64,000 nt of DNA from Dermanyssus gallinae (lineage: Eukaryota; Arthropoda; Arachnida; Mesostigmata; Dermanyssidae), in contig QVRM01002206.1 in assembly GCA_003439945.1 (NCBI GenBank), positions 124,001-188,000 on the forward strand, given 5' to 3'. Below, in pieces: positions 53,543 through 64,000 of the stretch. Position 1 is the first letter of the stretch. Each line of letters starts with the position of its first letter. The notes under the pieces are model-generated. The model searched no databases, had not been told where the DNA came from, and saw nothing but the letters and a program-made list of their open reading frames with translations. The position numbers and the translations under genes were made by a program.

Positions 53543-55451
53543 ATGAACACAATTGACGCCACGATGTCTTTGGCAAGGCCCGACTTTGGATACGCTGGCG
53601 ACGACGACAACAACAGCAACAACAACAATAATAACGACAACAACAGCATCAGCAGCAACAACAACAACAACAATAATTGTGACGACGAGACATTTCACAG
53701 TGAAAGCAATGACCATGACATCGAGAAGAGTCAGCGTGACACGCCGAATGGAGACAGCCTTGAGGCGCACCGCTCCCGAGGCTGGGAGCTGTTCGAACGT
53801 CTGGGTCGTCCTCGGCACCTCGTCGCGCCGATGGTTGACGCGAGTGAACTCGCCTGGAGACTTCTTGGCCGCCGCTATGGAGCGCAGCTGTGCTACACGC
53901 CGATGTTTCACGCGAACATGTTTGTCAATGACGTCAAGTATAGGCGGGACAGCTTCACCACGTGTGAAGCCGATCGACCTCTGATCGTACAGGTAAGTAA
54001 GTAATCGTGTTTGCGTTCAACATGAATGCATTCATTTAAATCCGATGATGTAATCGTTGCGCTTTACTGCTGTGGTCGTCAGCTCATCATTCAAAAATGG
54101 GGAAAGTCCGGAAAGTAGGACGTTAACATTTTACTTCCGACGTCATGGCAAATTCAGCCGACTTAGTTAACAGAAACACACCTGAGCGACACCTCATGAG
54201 TCATGTCTCGTTGCTAATAGCAGAACTCAAATCATTGACAGCTTGTCATCACTTTTGCCTTGCAGTTCTGTGCCAACGACCCGGATATTTTGTTAGCTGC
54301 GTGTCGCCTTGTCGAAGGCCAATGTGACGCCGTTGACCTGAATCTTGGCTGCCCCCAAGCAATCGCGCGTGCGGGACACTATGGCGCCTTCCTGCAGGAC
54401 GAGTGGGACCTCATCGCTGCCATGGGTGTGGCAGAGTAGTTCTATATTACTATCGGCATAGTTCGATTTTTTTCCAGTTATTAGAACTATGCTCTACTAT
54501 TATTGTAATTGCGTTGTACTTGGATGTAAATCGTGTCACTTACACTCTTAGAACGTCTAGGTTAAGAGTCATCTGTTGTGCATGAATGAACTCCGATTTC
54601 TCTCTCTCTCTCGTTATACTTTTAGTATATATTAAACGAGGAAGGTTCTGTATCTAACGTCTTCTTGTTCATTGTGCACAGTATCAAAAGTACACAAGGA
54701 GTTACCAACGCTACCGATAACGTGTAAGATTCGTCGATTTGAGGATCGCAGTCGAACCGTGGCATACGCACAAATGCTTGTTCGCGCAGGTTGCTCGATG
54801 CTCACGGTTCACGGCCGGACCCGAGAGATGAAAGGCCAGCTTACCGGTGTCGCCGACTGGTCCTACATTAAATTCGTCAAGTATGTCCTCTTCTGCTGAT
54901 ACCTAATAGACATACATGTATTAGTTAGCGCTTTAATTCAGGTAAATAAATGCATGTATATGAGGCATATATTAGTGGCTGAAATCAGATGTGGCGGCGT
55001 GGTCTAGGATACTAGTGCGATAGTCGTGGTTGTCATCCACCTGGGTGTCGCCGGTTCGATGCCTGTTGTTGATCGAATTTTCTTTGAGCGATGCTCTTTG
55101 AGAATATATGATAAACTATACCGCTGAGAGTCAGCGGCCATGCTGACACAAGGACTGTTGGGGAACCCTAGATATTTCAATATGTCCGGCCCTTGGTGCC
55201 TTGAAGATATGCCTCAGGATGAATTCCAAGCCCGAAGGGGACGGAGGATAGTCTAGAAACAACCTCCTTAAAAATTGTTTTACCTCTGGTTGAAATCAGG
55301 TTCTCCGTTGACGGCGGTGTTGACAATTCCTTGTTGATTGTAAGGACTCCATAGATTCTGCGATAAACTTGGCTAGTTTGGGTTTTATTCGTTATGTAAA
55401 CTAATACAACAAAATGTATGCAATATTTATCGATACAGGCGGCACATGGTA

Positions 55452-55494
<43 letters not shown>

Positions 55495-57949
55495 AGGAAG
55501 ACGTTGATGCTTAATGTCATTGCTTTTCTTAGTGTGGTTTCATTTAGTAAATAAAGAATAAAAATGGGAAGTACCTAAGAAAACTACCTCATCTTTTATA
55601 GAACGTTTTTGCCACAAACGAAAAAACATTACTAAATCGCTACTGATTCAACGACGACAAATGTTGTCGAAACGTTTATTTCAAGACTTCTTGCCTCCAG
55701 AAGCAAAACTGACTTTTTTTGGTTTGCTTTATCCTAATGCACAGAGCGAGCGTGCCTGTACCTGTGTTTGCCAACGGCAATATCCAATACTTCGAAGATG
55801 TGAGCAGATGTATGGAGGCCACGGGCGCTGACGGGGTCATGTCGGCGGAGGGACATCTGCACAATCCTGCGCTTTTCGCCGCTATCAATCCGCCAATATG
55901 GCAGATGGCTCACGAGTACCTCGAGCTTGTCAAGAAGTACCCTTGCCCCCTCTCATTCGTCCGAGGTCATCTCTTCAAGGTCCTGCACCATGCGTAAGTG
56001 CATTTGCATGTGTCAAAGCTTACGCCAATTATCTAAAATAATTTTCCTTGCCCCTACGCTATATGGCCAATATTCATTCCCTCAGGGGGAGTCTACAATC
56101 ACGAGAGCGATTTCTGCGACTCACCGCCATCCTTAAAGAAGTCTAGCCAGTCAAAATTTTAGCCCGTACAGACAGGAACCTTTCAAAGTCCTTCCCCCCT
56201 TCGATTATCTCAGTGACGAGTGCTCGTCAATTATACAAGTACTGCCTTAAGACAGGAAGCTTTGCTAACAGCAAGCATTCATGCTGTCGTTGGCGGTCAT
56301 TTACAAGGGACACATGCCACAATCATCTTCATTGTATGGGTTTCTGTATGTAATACATTTATGTACAGATAGATAATATATTTAACCAAAATGAACGTAA
56401 CTTTATTTTAGAATTGAACTTGTATTTTAATTGGAATACAGCTTTGATTCGAGAGATCAATAAACAGTTGCTTGTGCGACTACTAAGTAACAACGTCTAG
56501 ATTTTAGCCATGGACCGCAAAGTGGATATTAATATTGTTACAATGCTATCGCAGTGCCGCGATCAATAGTTGGCCATTTTGTGCGTTTTCAGCATACAGC
56601 ACCCTGACAACCACGAGCTGCGGCAAACGATGGCAACGTCCGACTCTCTTGATGACTTCTGCTCTGTTGTGACGGCTATCGAGCACAAGTATAGAGACGC
56701 TCCTGATTACCGAGAACTTTCGCCCTGGGAGAAGGAGTGTGGTCTTAAACCGCTGGCCGTATGGAGATGTCAACCCTATGTTCGACCTAAGTAAGGCATT
56801 TAGTCAGTGGTGGTTAGCTAAACTGAATTATTTATTATTATTATTACTGGCACCCGGGCTGGGTCAGTGTGCATATTGCCTAAAAGGTTTTCGAGACAAC
56901 CATCAGTCTAGCGTGTTGCTAATTCTGCTATGAACCGAACTACCGTGCGTACCGCGGCCTGGTATCTATCACATTTGCCCTAGCATTTTTTGCATCGACA
57001 CTCATCCTGTGGTTCATGAAAGCCCTGTGGTTCTAATCGATGACTGTAGTTTTTATCTGGCAATTGACTTCCTCATCTAAGCTAGTCAACTTGTTGTACT
57101 TTTGTTTTCCTTTTACTTTTTGTATGTGCGGTATTAGCCATTTAAACGACAGATAGGCTTTAGAAGTACAAAAGCTTTGGCCCTAATTCAAATGTGTCTT
57201 GTTTTTTCTGTACAAGTCCGGAAGCCGAGGCGACTATGGAGACAAAACGCGATGCGGCGGAGGAATACCGCAAACTTCTGGAGATTACCTCAAAACTAAA
57301 GCGGCCCCTTGACATCAGTCTGGAGTCATTGTCAAAGAATAAGCTAAAAAAACTGCGTCGCAATCCCAACAAATGCCACACGATTCTCGCCGAGAGGTCT
57401 GCCTTTGCACTGTGCAGTAGCGAAGGATGCAAGAATCCCAAGGTGAGCTAGCATTTTTCCCTGCAGTAACGCATGTTCAGCACAGAGGCTATTAAGAATT
57501 ATATATATATATATGAGAGGAAGTAGATACGTATTTTCCAATATAATATTCTCTAGCTAAATGAGCTTAACCGAGATGGTTGGTACGAGGCTATATTTCT
57601 ACATATTGGAAAAAACTAAAGTTTTTTTGTACAATTTTGCCACAAGAGCGACATTCTGAGATTATTGAATCAATTAAAACAACAACACAAATATGTAACT
57701 TTATATACATATTTGCGGTTAGTTGATTTTGGCTGGGCCGGGTGGACGACTAACGGCGGCTATCCCCTGTCGGCTTTTCAGGGAAACAAGTGCTGTCACA
57801 ATATGTGCCGCGCCTGCTGTCGAGTTTACGTTCGAAGCAAACAAATCAACTGTGAAGCACACAAGGTGTATTTTGCGCACCAGCTTACACAAGCGCAAAA
57901 TAATAAGAGCAACGGAAATTCGCTTCAAAGTAACGCTTGCGCCCACTAG
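53543..57949 (+). CDS. DUS1L: tRNA-dihydrouridine(16/17) synthase, DUS1L type, 7 exons
   Basis: Exons 53543-53992, 54266-54425, 54682-54880, 55745-55993, 56593-56790, 57217-57442 and 57782-57949 join in frame: 1,650 nt, 549 aa. The enzyme uses FMN and NAD(P)H to reduce uridine 16/17 in the D loop of tRNAs. Hallmarks in order: [14 protein letters not shown] (FMN pocket), [18 protein letters not shown] with the catalytic Cys, [30 protein letters not shown] and [13 protein letters not shown]. The exon 5 end WRCQPYVRP and a C-terminal Cys cluster ([13 protein letters not shown]) are typical of DUS1L. The N-terminus has about 30 extra Asp/Asn residues (53600-53690) before the conserved domain. I chose the first ATG; a second at 53564 is as plausible. 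Intron 3 holds a SINE. Confidence 0.92.
54989..55290 (+). mobile_element. tRNA-derived SINE in DUS1L intron 3, with TSD
   Basis: Same family as 17484-17792 and in the same sense as the host gene. It has the tRNA-like head (GGCGTGGTCTAGG, GCCGGTTCGATGCC), body and A-rich tail. TGAAATCAG flanks it at 54980-54988 and 55291-55299, extending to 12 bp with one mismatch. This is good evidence of insertion by target-primed reverse transcription. Confidence 0.85.
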
Positions 57950-58319
57950 GCCTTTGGTATGCAATAGCCCACCGAGAAGAGGAACCGTTAAGAGAACCAA
58001 TTGTGTATATATATACATATATATGTATATAAATTCCTGCACTGTGATTTGTCTATATGAATGATTGTGTTTTTGAATGACCTTCGCCATTCATTGGGGG
58101 TGCATGTCTGCCCGACACTAAGAAGAAAGAAAAGTATGTGATATTTCTGGCCTAGTTGTTCGGAAGAATTTGTGCAATGTATGTGTATTTTGATTAGTGG
58201 GTCCATGTGATGGGACAGACAACCATGTGTTCACTTGTTACCGTTCGTCGTTCTGTTAGACCGACTTTAATTGGAGTTGCTATCTAAGCCGGTAGCCACA
58301 TAGCGCATATAGTGAAACT

Positions 58320-58325
58320 AATAAA
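58320..58325 (+). promoter_or_regulatory. Poly(A) signal of DUS1L
   Basis: AATAAA about 370 nt after the DUS1L stop codon, followed by A-rich DNA. Confidence 0.5.
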
Positions 58326-58353
58326 TTAAATTAAAAAAGTAAATTGTTTGCGA

Positions 58354-58395
58354 TTATATATATATATATATATATATACATATAGCGATTTTATG

Positions 58396-58428
<33 letters not shown>
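58354..58428. repeat. Paired TA microsatellites
   Basis: Two TA runs (about 58354-58376 and 58399-58428) separated by about 20 bp of unique DNA, just after the DUS1L poly(A) signal. Confidence 0.9.
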
Positions 58429-58429
<1 letters not shown>

Positions 58430-58789
58430 GAGATTGGCAAGACCCACTTGAGGGTTTGCTTCGAATTCTTCCGCCGTGCCGGAGTGGCGTCACTGAGCGC
58501 AAGGTGTTTCCAAACATCGTCGTTCGTGATATATATATATGTATTAGTTGTTCCGTAAGGCTAATGTCCGTGTACGGTTTTTGCATGTCATGGCCGATTT
58601 TTGTCCCAACTTAGACTTCGTCTTTGTAGACAAGATCTAAATTAGAAACCAAGAAAACCAGTTTAAGAGTGGCCGGTCTGGGTCTTGAGCTCTATGCATA
58701 TGTATACGATTGTGTGAATTAAATTTGGCCTGAAACATATATACGCAGCAGTGCGCGTGAAGACATCATGGTTCCTATAACAAAATTTG

Positions 58790-59170
58790 ATGATTGAGAA
58801 GCAGCGAGGTGTTAGCAGATTTCTGACTGCAGAAGGTGCCCAACCGGTCGATATTCATCGCCTGATGGTGGCCGTATACGAGAGAGGCTGTGTTAGACAC
58901 GTTAGTGAGAAAGCGGAACACCCGCTTTCATGGAGGCCGGAAGTGTTTAAGTGATGATTCGAGGCCAGGGCAGGCAAACACAGTAAACACGTGGGGGCCA
59001 GTGTTGTAACAGTGTGGAGAATTATGCACGACAGATTGGGTTACCGAAACTTATGCGTGCAATAGGTTTCGAAGACGCCCACACGAACCAGAAAACGAAC
59101 TGCGTATGGGGTATGCGCACTAGCACTGCAACGTCCGTTACAGTGTCATGAAGGCCCCGCTTTTTTGAGC
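58790..59170 (+). mobile_element. Mariner transposase fragment (N-terminal half)
   Basis: The + frame begins EKQRGVSRFLTAEGAQPVDI, then HRLMVAVYERGCVRHVS. This is the first helix-turn-helix of mariner transposases. It continues in other frames through WRPEVFK and LGYRNLCVQ-like blocks and stops before the catalytic region. A LINE 3' end follows directly, so the mariner may have been cut by that insertion. Confidence 0.75.
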
Positions 59171-59189
59171 GGATCCCTTTTTTTTAGAG

Positions 59190-59760
59190 GATTAACTGGA
59201 AAATGCGGTTGCACACACGGTTACCACTGCGGGGAAACTCCCTGCAAGCGCGGCCTAATAGTGTGGAGGTCCAACCTACTAAAGAACAGTCATGCCCCCG
59301 TCCCCCAGCCTGACTGAGGACTGCTTGCGCATCTCATCATCAGGGGGAGGGAGGAGTCTACTACTCCTAGAGGCTGTATTTCCCGGGAGCTACGGGGAGG
59401 GGGCACTTAAGGGCATTCATTTTCCCTTGTATTATGGCCTTAAATACTTCGTATATGGTGTTTCAGTACGAGAGTGTTTCCGTCCATTTTTCAAGAGGTA
59501 ATGCAGTTTAAGAGCCGGTGTCTTCATTAAAAGCAGTAGCAGGACGCGCTGCTCCGCTCATGCTGGGCATCTAAGAACGGTGTGTTCTGGAATGTACTCT
59601 GGTCCATCGCCGCAAAATTGCAGTTGGGGCTGGGGGCCTTCGCACTCCTGAACAGATAGGACTGGAAGTTGCCATGGCCTATCTGAATCGTGTAGAAGAA
59701 GGGGAGGGGATCAAGGGTGACAAGCCGCCCAAAAGCGACTCCCAAGACCTATCGTTAAAT
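59190..59760 (-). mobile_element. LINE 3' end, same family as 30.3-31.9 kb
   Basis: The - strand frame reads IGHGNFQSYLFRSAKAPSP (about 59630-59690), the counterpart of GYGHFQSSCLGSGRPP at 30.8 kb. The downstream non-coding part (AATGCGGTTGCACAC, CCCTGCAAGCGCGG) also matches 30430-30620. Heavily 5' truncated, as is usual for LINE insertions. Confidence 0.7.
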
Positions 59761-60680
59761 TTAAGTCGCAAGCATAAGATAAACTAAAGTATGTGTTGGA
59801 CAGTGACATATGGGGCTTGCTGTACCAGATAGTTATCGCCAAGCTTTGAAGAATCCCTCGAGGCTTCCGCTGAACAGGCTACGGGAGATAATATCTGATC
59901 TTTATCAGACACAACCGTAAGATTGCAATGAGGAGCTCCTGGTTGTTCTGGAGAATATCCTGAAGAAAAGGCTAGAGTGGAGCCGAGCAGCTAGCATGGT
60001 GACTAAGCGTGCGAAGGGAGTTAACTCATGGCAAGCCATTCCATATAAATTTGAAAAAAAAATAAATATCTTAGGCTAATGCTTGACACTGAGTTAACCA
60101 AGAAAAAAATATTAATATCTACAAATTTATCTAAAGCTGGCGCGGCTTAAGCCAAATATCGGAGAAGCAAATCGGAGACTTCTGGCGTCAGTTGCCGGGT
60201 CGTCAACATGCAGTACGTGTTTGCTGGACTAATTGTCTAAATCCTAATATCGGAGCGTAATAAGACTCTTGCAGCCAATTAACGTATTGCACGACACAGG
60301 TGCAGTTTGGGCCAAGGCAGTTTTAAAGTTGCATGGTCAAGATTGGCAAACCTCAGACTCTCAGGAGAGATATTCGGCTAGGTAATGGCTTCATCAGAAG
60401 CGTGGACGGAGACAACGACGTGGTTAGAGTCTTTACGGATGGGATGCAAGAAGGTAGGCTGTTCACAGCAGTGGTCCAATGAACCCACACAAAGACGCCC
60501 AGCTGGCTGAATGAAAGAACAAAGAGAGGAGAGAGCATAAAGTGTGACAAACCGCTCAAAAGCGACTCCGAAGACCTATCGTTAAAAGCAAGTCGCGAAC
60601 ATGAGAGAAACTGATGTCGTGGACAGTGACATATGGGGCTTGTTGTTTCAGATTGTTATCGCCGAGCTTCGAAGAATAGT
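59731..60680. repeat. Direct repeat pair of LINE-associated sequence
   Basis: About 125 bp at 59731-59855 recurs at about 60553-60680 in the same orientation. Shared words are AGACCTATCGTTAAA, GGACAGTGACATATGGGGCT and GTTATCGCC(A/G)AGCTT. Two tandem or nested LINE copies would explain it. Confidence 0.7.
60340..60514 (+). mobile_element. Possible RNase H-like fragment of a LINE
   Basis: An open frame reads RRDIRLGNGFIRSVDGD then VVRVFTDGMQEGRLFTAVVQ. The FTDGMQEG part resembles the first Asp block (x-TDGS-x) of RNase H domains found in R1/I-type LINEs. It is isolated and short. Confidence 0.35.
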
Positions 60681-60929
60681 TACCAAAGCCGTCAGGAGGG
60701 GGGAGGTTTGCGAAGCGCGCGGGGCTGGTCGAGACTACGTGCCTGGAAGGGAGAGAGTTAAGGGAGATAAAACGCATAAGATAAGAGAGAGAAAACAATT
60801 TTAACAAGTGTTTCGGGCAATAACGAGTCTTGACCCAACTCCAAAATAAGGTTCCCGCTTTCCGTCTCTTTGTCTCTTTTTGTGCCACATTTGGACGCAT
60901 TCCATTGCATAAAGGTGGGATCACAAACT

Positions 60930-62792
60930 ATGGGAGCGAGTACATGCAGACACAGCGCACGGCTCTGACGAAATGCCTTGCAACCTCGTTTTTTGGTTTG
61001 GGGCTAGTGATGGTAATACGAATTTAGTAGGCTTGATAGTCCCAATCGAGGCTGCGGTTGGAGCGAGTAATATTACGTTGCCGCATATGTCTTTAATGCG
61101 TTTTTGCCTTCACGTGAACACTCCGACTTGTTTATTTTACTCAATTTTGTTTTCGTAAAACACGCATGTCAATTGTGGGTAAATGAACGTGTTCAGCTTC
61201 AACCCCGAACAACTTGAGTCATCGGTGCAGCGTTCCATACGCGATCCTAGAACTGACACTGCATTGCCCCGCTGACGTAAAAACTGTGCGGCTCTCTCGC
61301 CCCCTGAGTTGTCACTCTCTTAACTTAGTAAGCTTTTGCTAAGGGGCCCGGCGATCCCAAAGTCTTGAAGGCCACTGGGTTGAAGCTGGGGGCTTTGGTC
61401 AATTCTTCAACTTGTAGCAGTACAGGCATTTTGAAAACACGCCGCATTATCAGTCCAATTGTTAACTTGCTATAGCTTTTTACTAAAATGAATAATAATT
61501 ATAATAATAATCTTTAGAGGGGGTGTGGACATAAGCAGTATTGAAAACAAACAGACATCGCTACTCTGCTAATCGGCTGACATCAAAGCAAACGCGCACG
61601 GTTTTCAATTCATTGTTTGCATTAACTAAAATCTAAAGGGATCTACTTTTGAGGAAGATTTCTATACGAATATATGTTTTATAATAATTCAAAATGTTTT
61701 TGTTAGACAGTTAATATGATCGAATAGACCATACGATTATGTTTGCTAATACGATACTTCCAAACGTAGTGACATTGCCGTTGAAGTAATGCATTGGTAC
61801 CACGTCGAACTGCGACTTGAATTTCATCAAGTATTGAAAAAAAGATTCTTCGTTAAACTTATATTGGACTACCTACAGCGTCCGGATAACGACATTCCGT
61901 AGGCAAATCATACAACTCTAAATCATACCGATGTTTCCCAACTGTATATTAATATTGCGAAAACGTTTGTGTCACCTGCCAACGTGGTCGATAAGAGGCC
62001 TCTTCTTCTCACTTCGTACAAGCTCTTCCCATGTACAACATTCTGATATAAGTTGAATATAAGAGACTGTCCGGATCGGCACAGTTCCTAATATTATTAT
62101 ATGAGGACTATAATTAAATACGCACTATAATAGATAGTCATAAACTGTTATGAATGACACTTCCTATATTTCTACATAAGCAAATAGACTCATCCGTACA
62201 TACATATGTTATAAAGGCCGCTGCACGTTTATTCTCATTATACTTATCATTCTTATACCGCAACATAAATACTAATGTAATATTAATTACGCACTAAAAT
62301 TACATTACAGCAATTATTTTTATAATTATTATAGTAATTATAATAGATGTCATCAATAATAATTATACTGTTGTTATTATTATTATTATTGGTGAGTACA
62401 TATATACATTTTACGTGCATTCACGGCCACACTTCGCTATGTGCGGGAAATTCTGTTCACATATTCATTCGCCTTGTCACAGCGTTGATCCCACACGGAT
62501 CGTTAATGGGATATCGTCGTGTCCAAGTTTCGAATTCGATAAGCTAACACAATTGGCTGCAGTGCACGCCAACAGTAGCAGTAGTAAGCTACAACATACT
62601 ACAATTATAATTATGCCAGTTCTCATATTTATATCCCAAATACATTATTTCCCATTACGGCCTATCGACGAAGTCTGTTCTCGTCGATTATGCAAGACCT
62701 TAGACAAATGAGACTCTATCACTAAAAATACGTGATAGTCGAACCCAGTTTTAAGATACACAAATGTGCGAACATTTAATGAGAACAAAAAC

Positions 62793-62829
<37 letters not shown>

Positions 62830-64000
62830 AACTGCACTGGAACACGTCATTAAACATACATTAGCTATTGCGTCGAGGAGGTCACGCTAAGACCGCCCCC
62901 GTCCCACTAAACACGAACATCAATTAATGACGACAGAAACAACTTAATTAAACCAATCAAAAAATTGGTCCATCTGTATACTACCGCTAGTCTTGTCATG
63001 TATGTGATCTAACCCCCCCCCCCCCCCCCCGCCCTGTGCCACATCTGAGAATAAGACGATGCACTTGCTTGGTCAAATGGAATTGTTTATCCATTCCCGT
63101 GGTGAGCAAACGTCTGTTTTGGTCTGGTCATGTCCTTACGATTGGGAATGAATGCGTCCAATGCGAAACGGCGCTACTTTTTGTCAACTGCACTTTGCAA
63201 ACTAATTAAAAGTCCCGTATAGCACCACACCTCTGACTGTTTGTCTGTACGTAGCCGCCCGTCTACAGCTATTGCCTTTACTTAGTATATTCCTATACTG
63301 TTGTAGTGATGGTTTGTTTGTTTTTTGCTATCATTGCCGCGGTTGTTGTGGTAATTGCTCTTAACACTTCTATTTCTCTTACCACTTCTGCTACTAGTAC
63401 TACCATTACTACTGCTGTTGGTTATGTGCACCGCACTTGTCCGTCACCGAGCAATCAAAATGACATGATACAGTAATGTGATCCGTATATCACTGTCGAG
63501 AAGCTAATTTCACGTAAACTGTACCATGGCAGCTTACGACGTGTGATCCTAGCTTAGATCCGGTTTATCGTATAGTGGAAGAATTATCGTATACTGGAAG
63601 AATCATTCCTGTCTCTCTCTCTCTTTCTCGTCCCTTCTCTCTCTCTTGGCAAATCTGACATCAAGTGAGCGACATTTACGTCTGTGTGTAATGAGACATG
63701 AAAACACTGACGGGCTCCGTCTCTAGATACCGCCCGGTAAGCAAGCAGCAGGTCGTCATTTCGTCCGCGTCGACTTGTGTGAGCCACGCAGATCGACTGC
63801 TCGATTGGTTTTCTCGCACCTTTAACTTGCCTGCGCTCTCATGAAGTCCACCTCTCCGCCCCCCCCTCTCTCTACCTCACTTTCGCGCGCAATTTATCTC
63901 GCCCGCTTTTTCGTTTGCAGTCTTCGTTCGAGCGCTCATTCGCTTTGATCTCAACGAGTACAACTACAGAGAGAACGTACGCACGCCATTCTGCTAGCCG
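60930..64000. other. No gene recognised; possible promoter at right edge
   Basis: AT-rich unique DNA with a TA run at 62801-62826, about 20 C at 63011-63030, and CT runs at about 63614-63650 and 63865-63876. From about 63750 the DNA becomes CG- and CT-richer, with repeated TCGTTCG/GCGC words. This resembles the leaders near the other gene starts here, so a gene may begin to the right. I saw no supported exon. Confidence 0.4.

Overview
This window is eukaryotic nuclear DNA. The genes are split by GT-AG introns of every phase, AT-dinucleotide microsatellites are frequent, and the gaps and introns hold decayed mariner, LINE and tRNA-derived SINE copies. There are no operons, ribosome binding sites or CRISPR arrays. 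The gene content (THEM6-like, NuMA/Mud-like, DUS1L-like), the mariner/R1-like transposon mix and the CAG/CAA-rich leader regions suggest an arthropod. I lean towards a chelicerate such as a mite, but the sequence alone does not prove this.

Four protein-coding genes can be reconstructed exon by exon. (1) At the left edge, + strand, are the last three exons of a histidine acid phosphatase (2-1766); its start lies outside the window. (2) On the - strand, 21142 down to 6655, is a complete four-exon THEM6-like hotdog thioesterase of 211 aa. Its first intron is about 11.6 kb and is filled with transposon debris. (3) On the - strand, 50691 down to about 34346, is a 17-coding-exon gene for a long coiled-coil protein of about 1,800 aa. 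It has a NuMA-like N-terminal domain and a C-terminal NELLQRNLQVPPHLR motif, so I call it a NuMA/Mud/LIN-5 homologue (spindle orientation). One exon, 47739-48021, is one base too long, so the reading frame breaks there. (4) On the + strand, 53543-57949, is a complete seven-exon tRNA-dihydrouridine synthase (DUS1L type, 549 aa) with an Asn/Asp-rich insert near its N-terminus.

Region by region: 1.8-6.4 kb is intergenic with TA microsatellites; 6.4-21.1 kb is the THEM6-like gene with its TE-rich introns; 21.2-23.3 kb is a trinucleotide- and GA-rich block, probably leader or promoter DNA; 23.4-30.3 kb is gene-poor with SINE remains and one unassigned ORF; 30.3-31.9 kb is a dead R1/Jockey-like LINE; 32.5-34.0 kb holds three small candidate exons on the + strand; 34.3-50.7 kb is the NuMA-like gene; 50.7-53.5 kb separates the divergent NuMA-like and DUS1L genes and is rich in simple repeats; 58.3-60.9 kb is mariner and LINE debris; 60.9-64 kb holds no recognisable gene and ends in CT-rich DNA that may be a promoter or leader.

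The genes share no pathway visible from sequence. I found no convincing new biological system. The most useful observations are a TSD-flanked tRNA-derived SINE family, a TIR-bounded internally deleted mariner, the +1 frame break and a 92-bp duplication in the NuMA-like gene, an isolated 17-bp perfect hairpin, an unclassified dispersed repeat pair, and the unassigned exon cluster at 32.5-34.0 kb.
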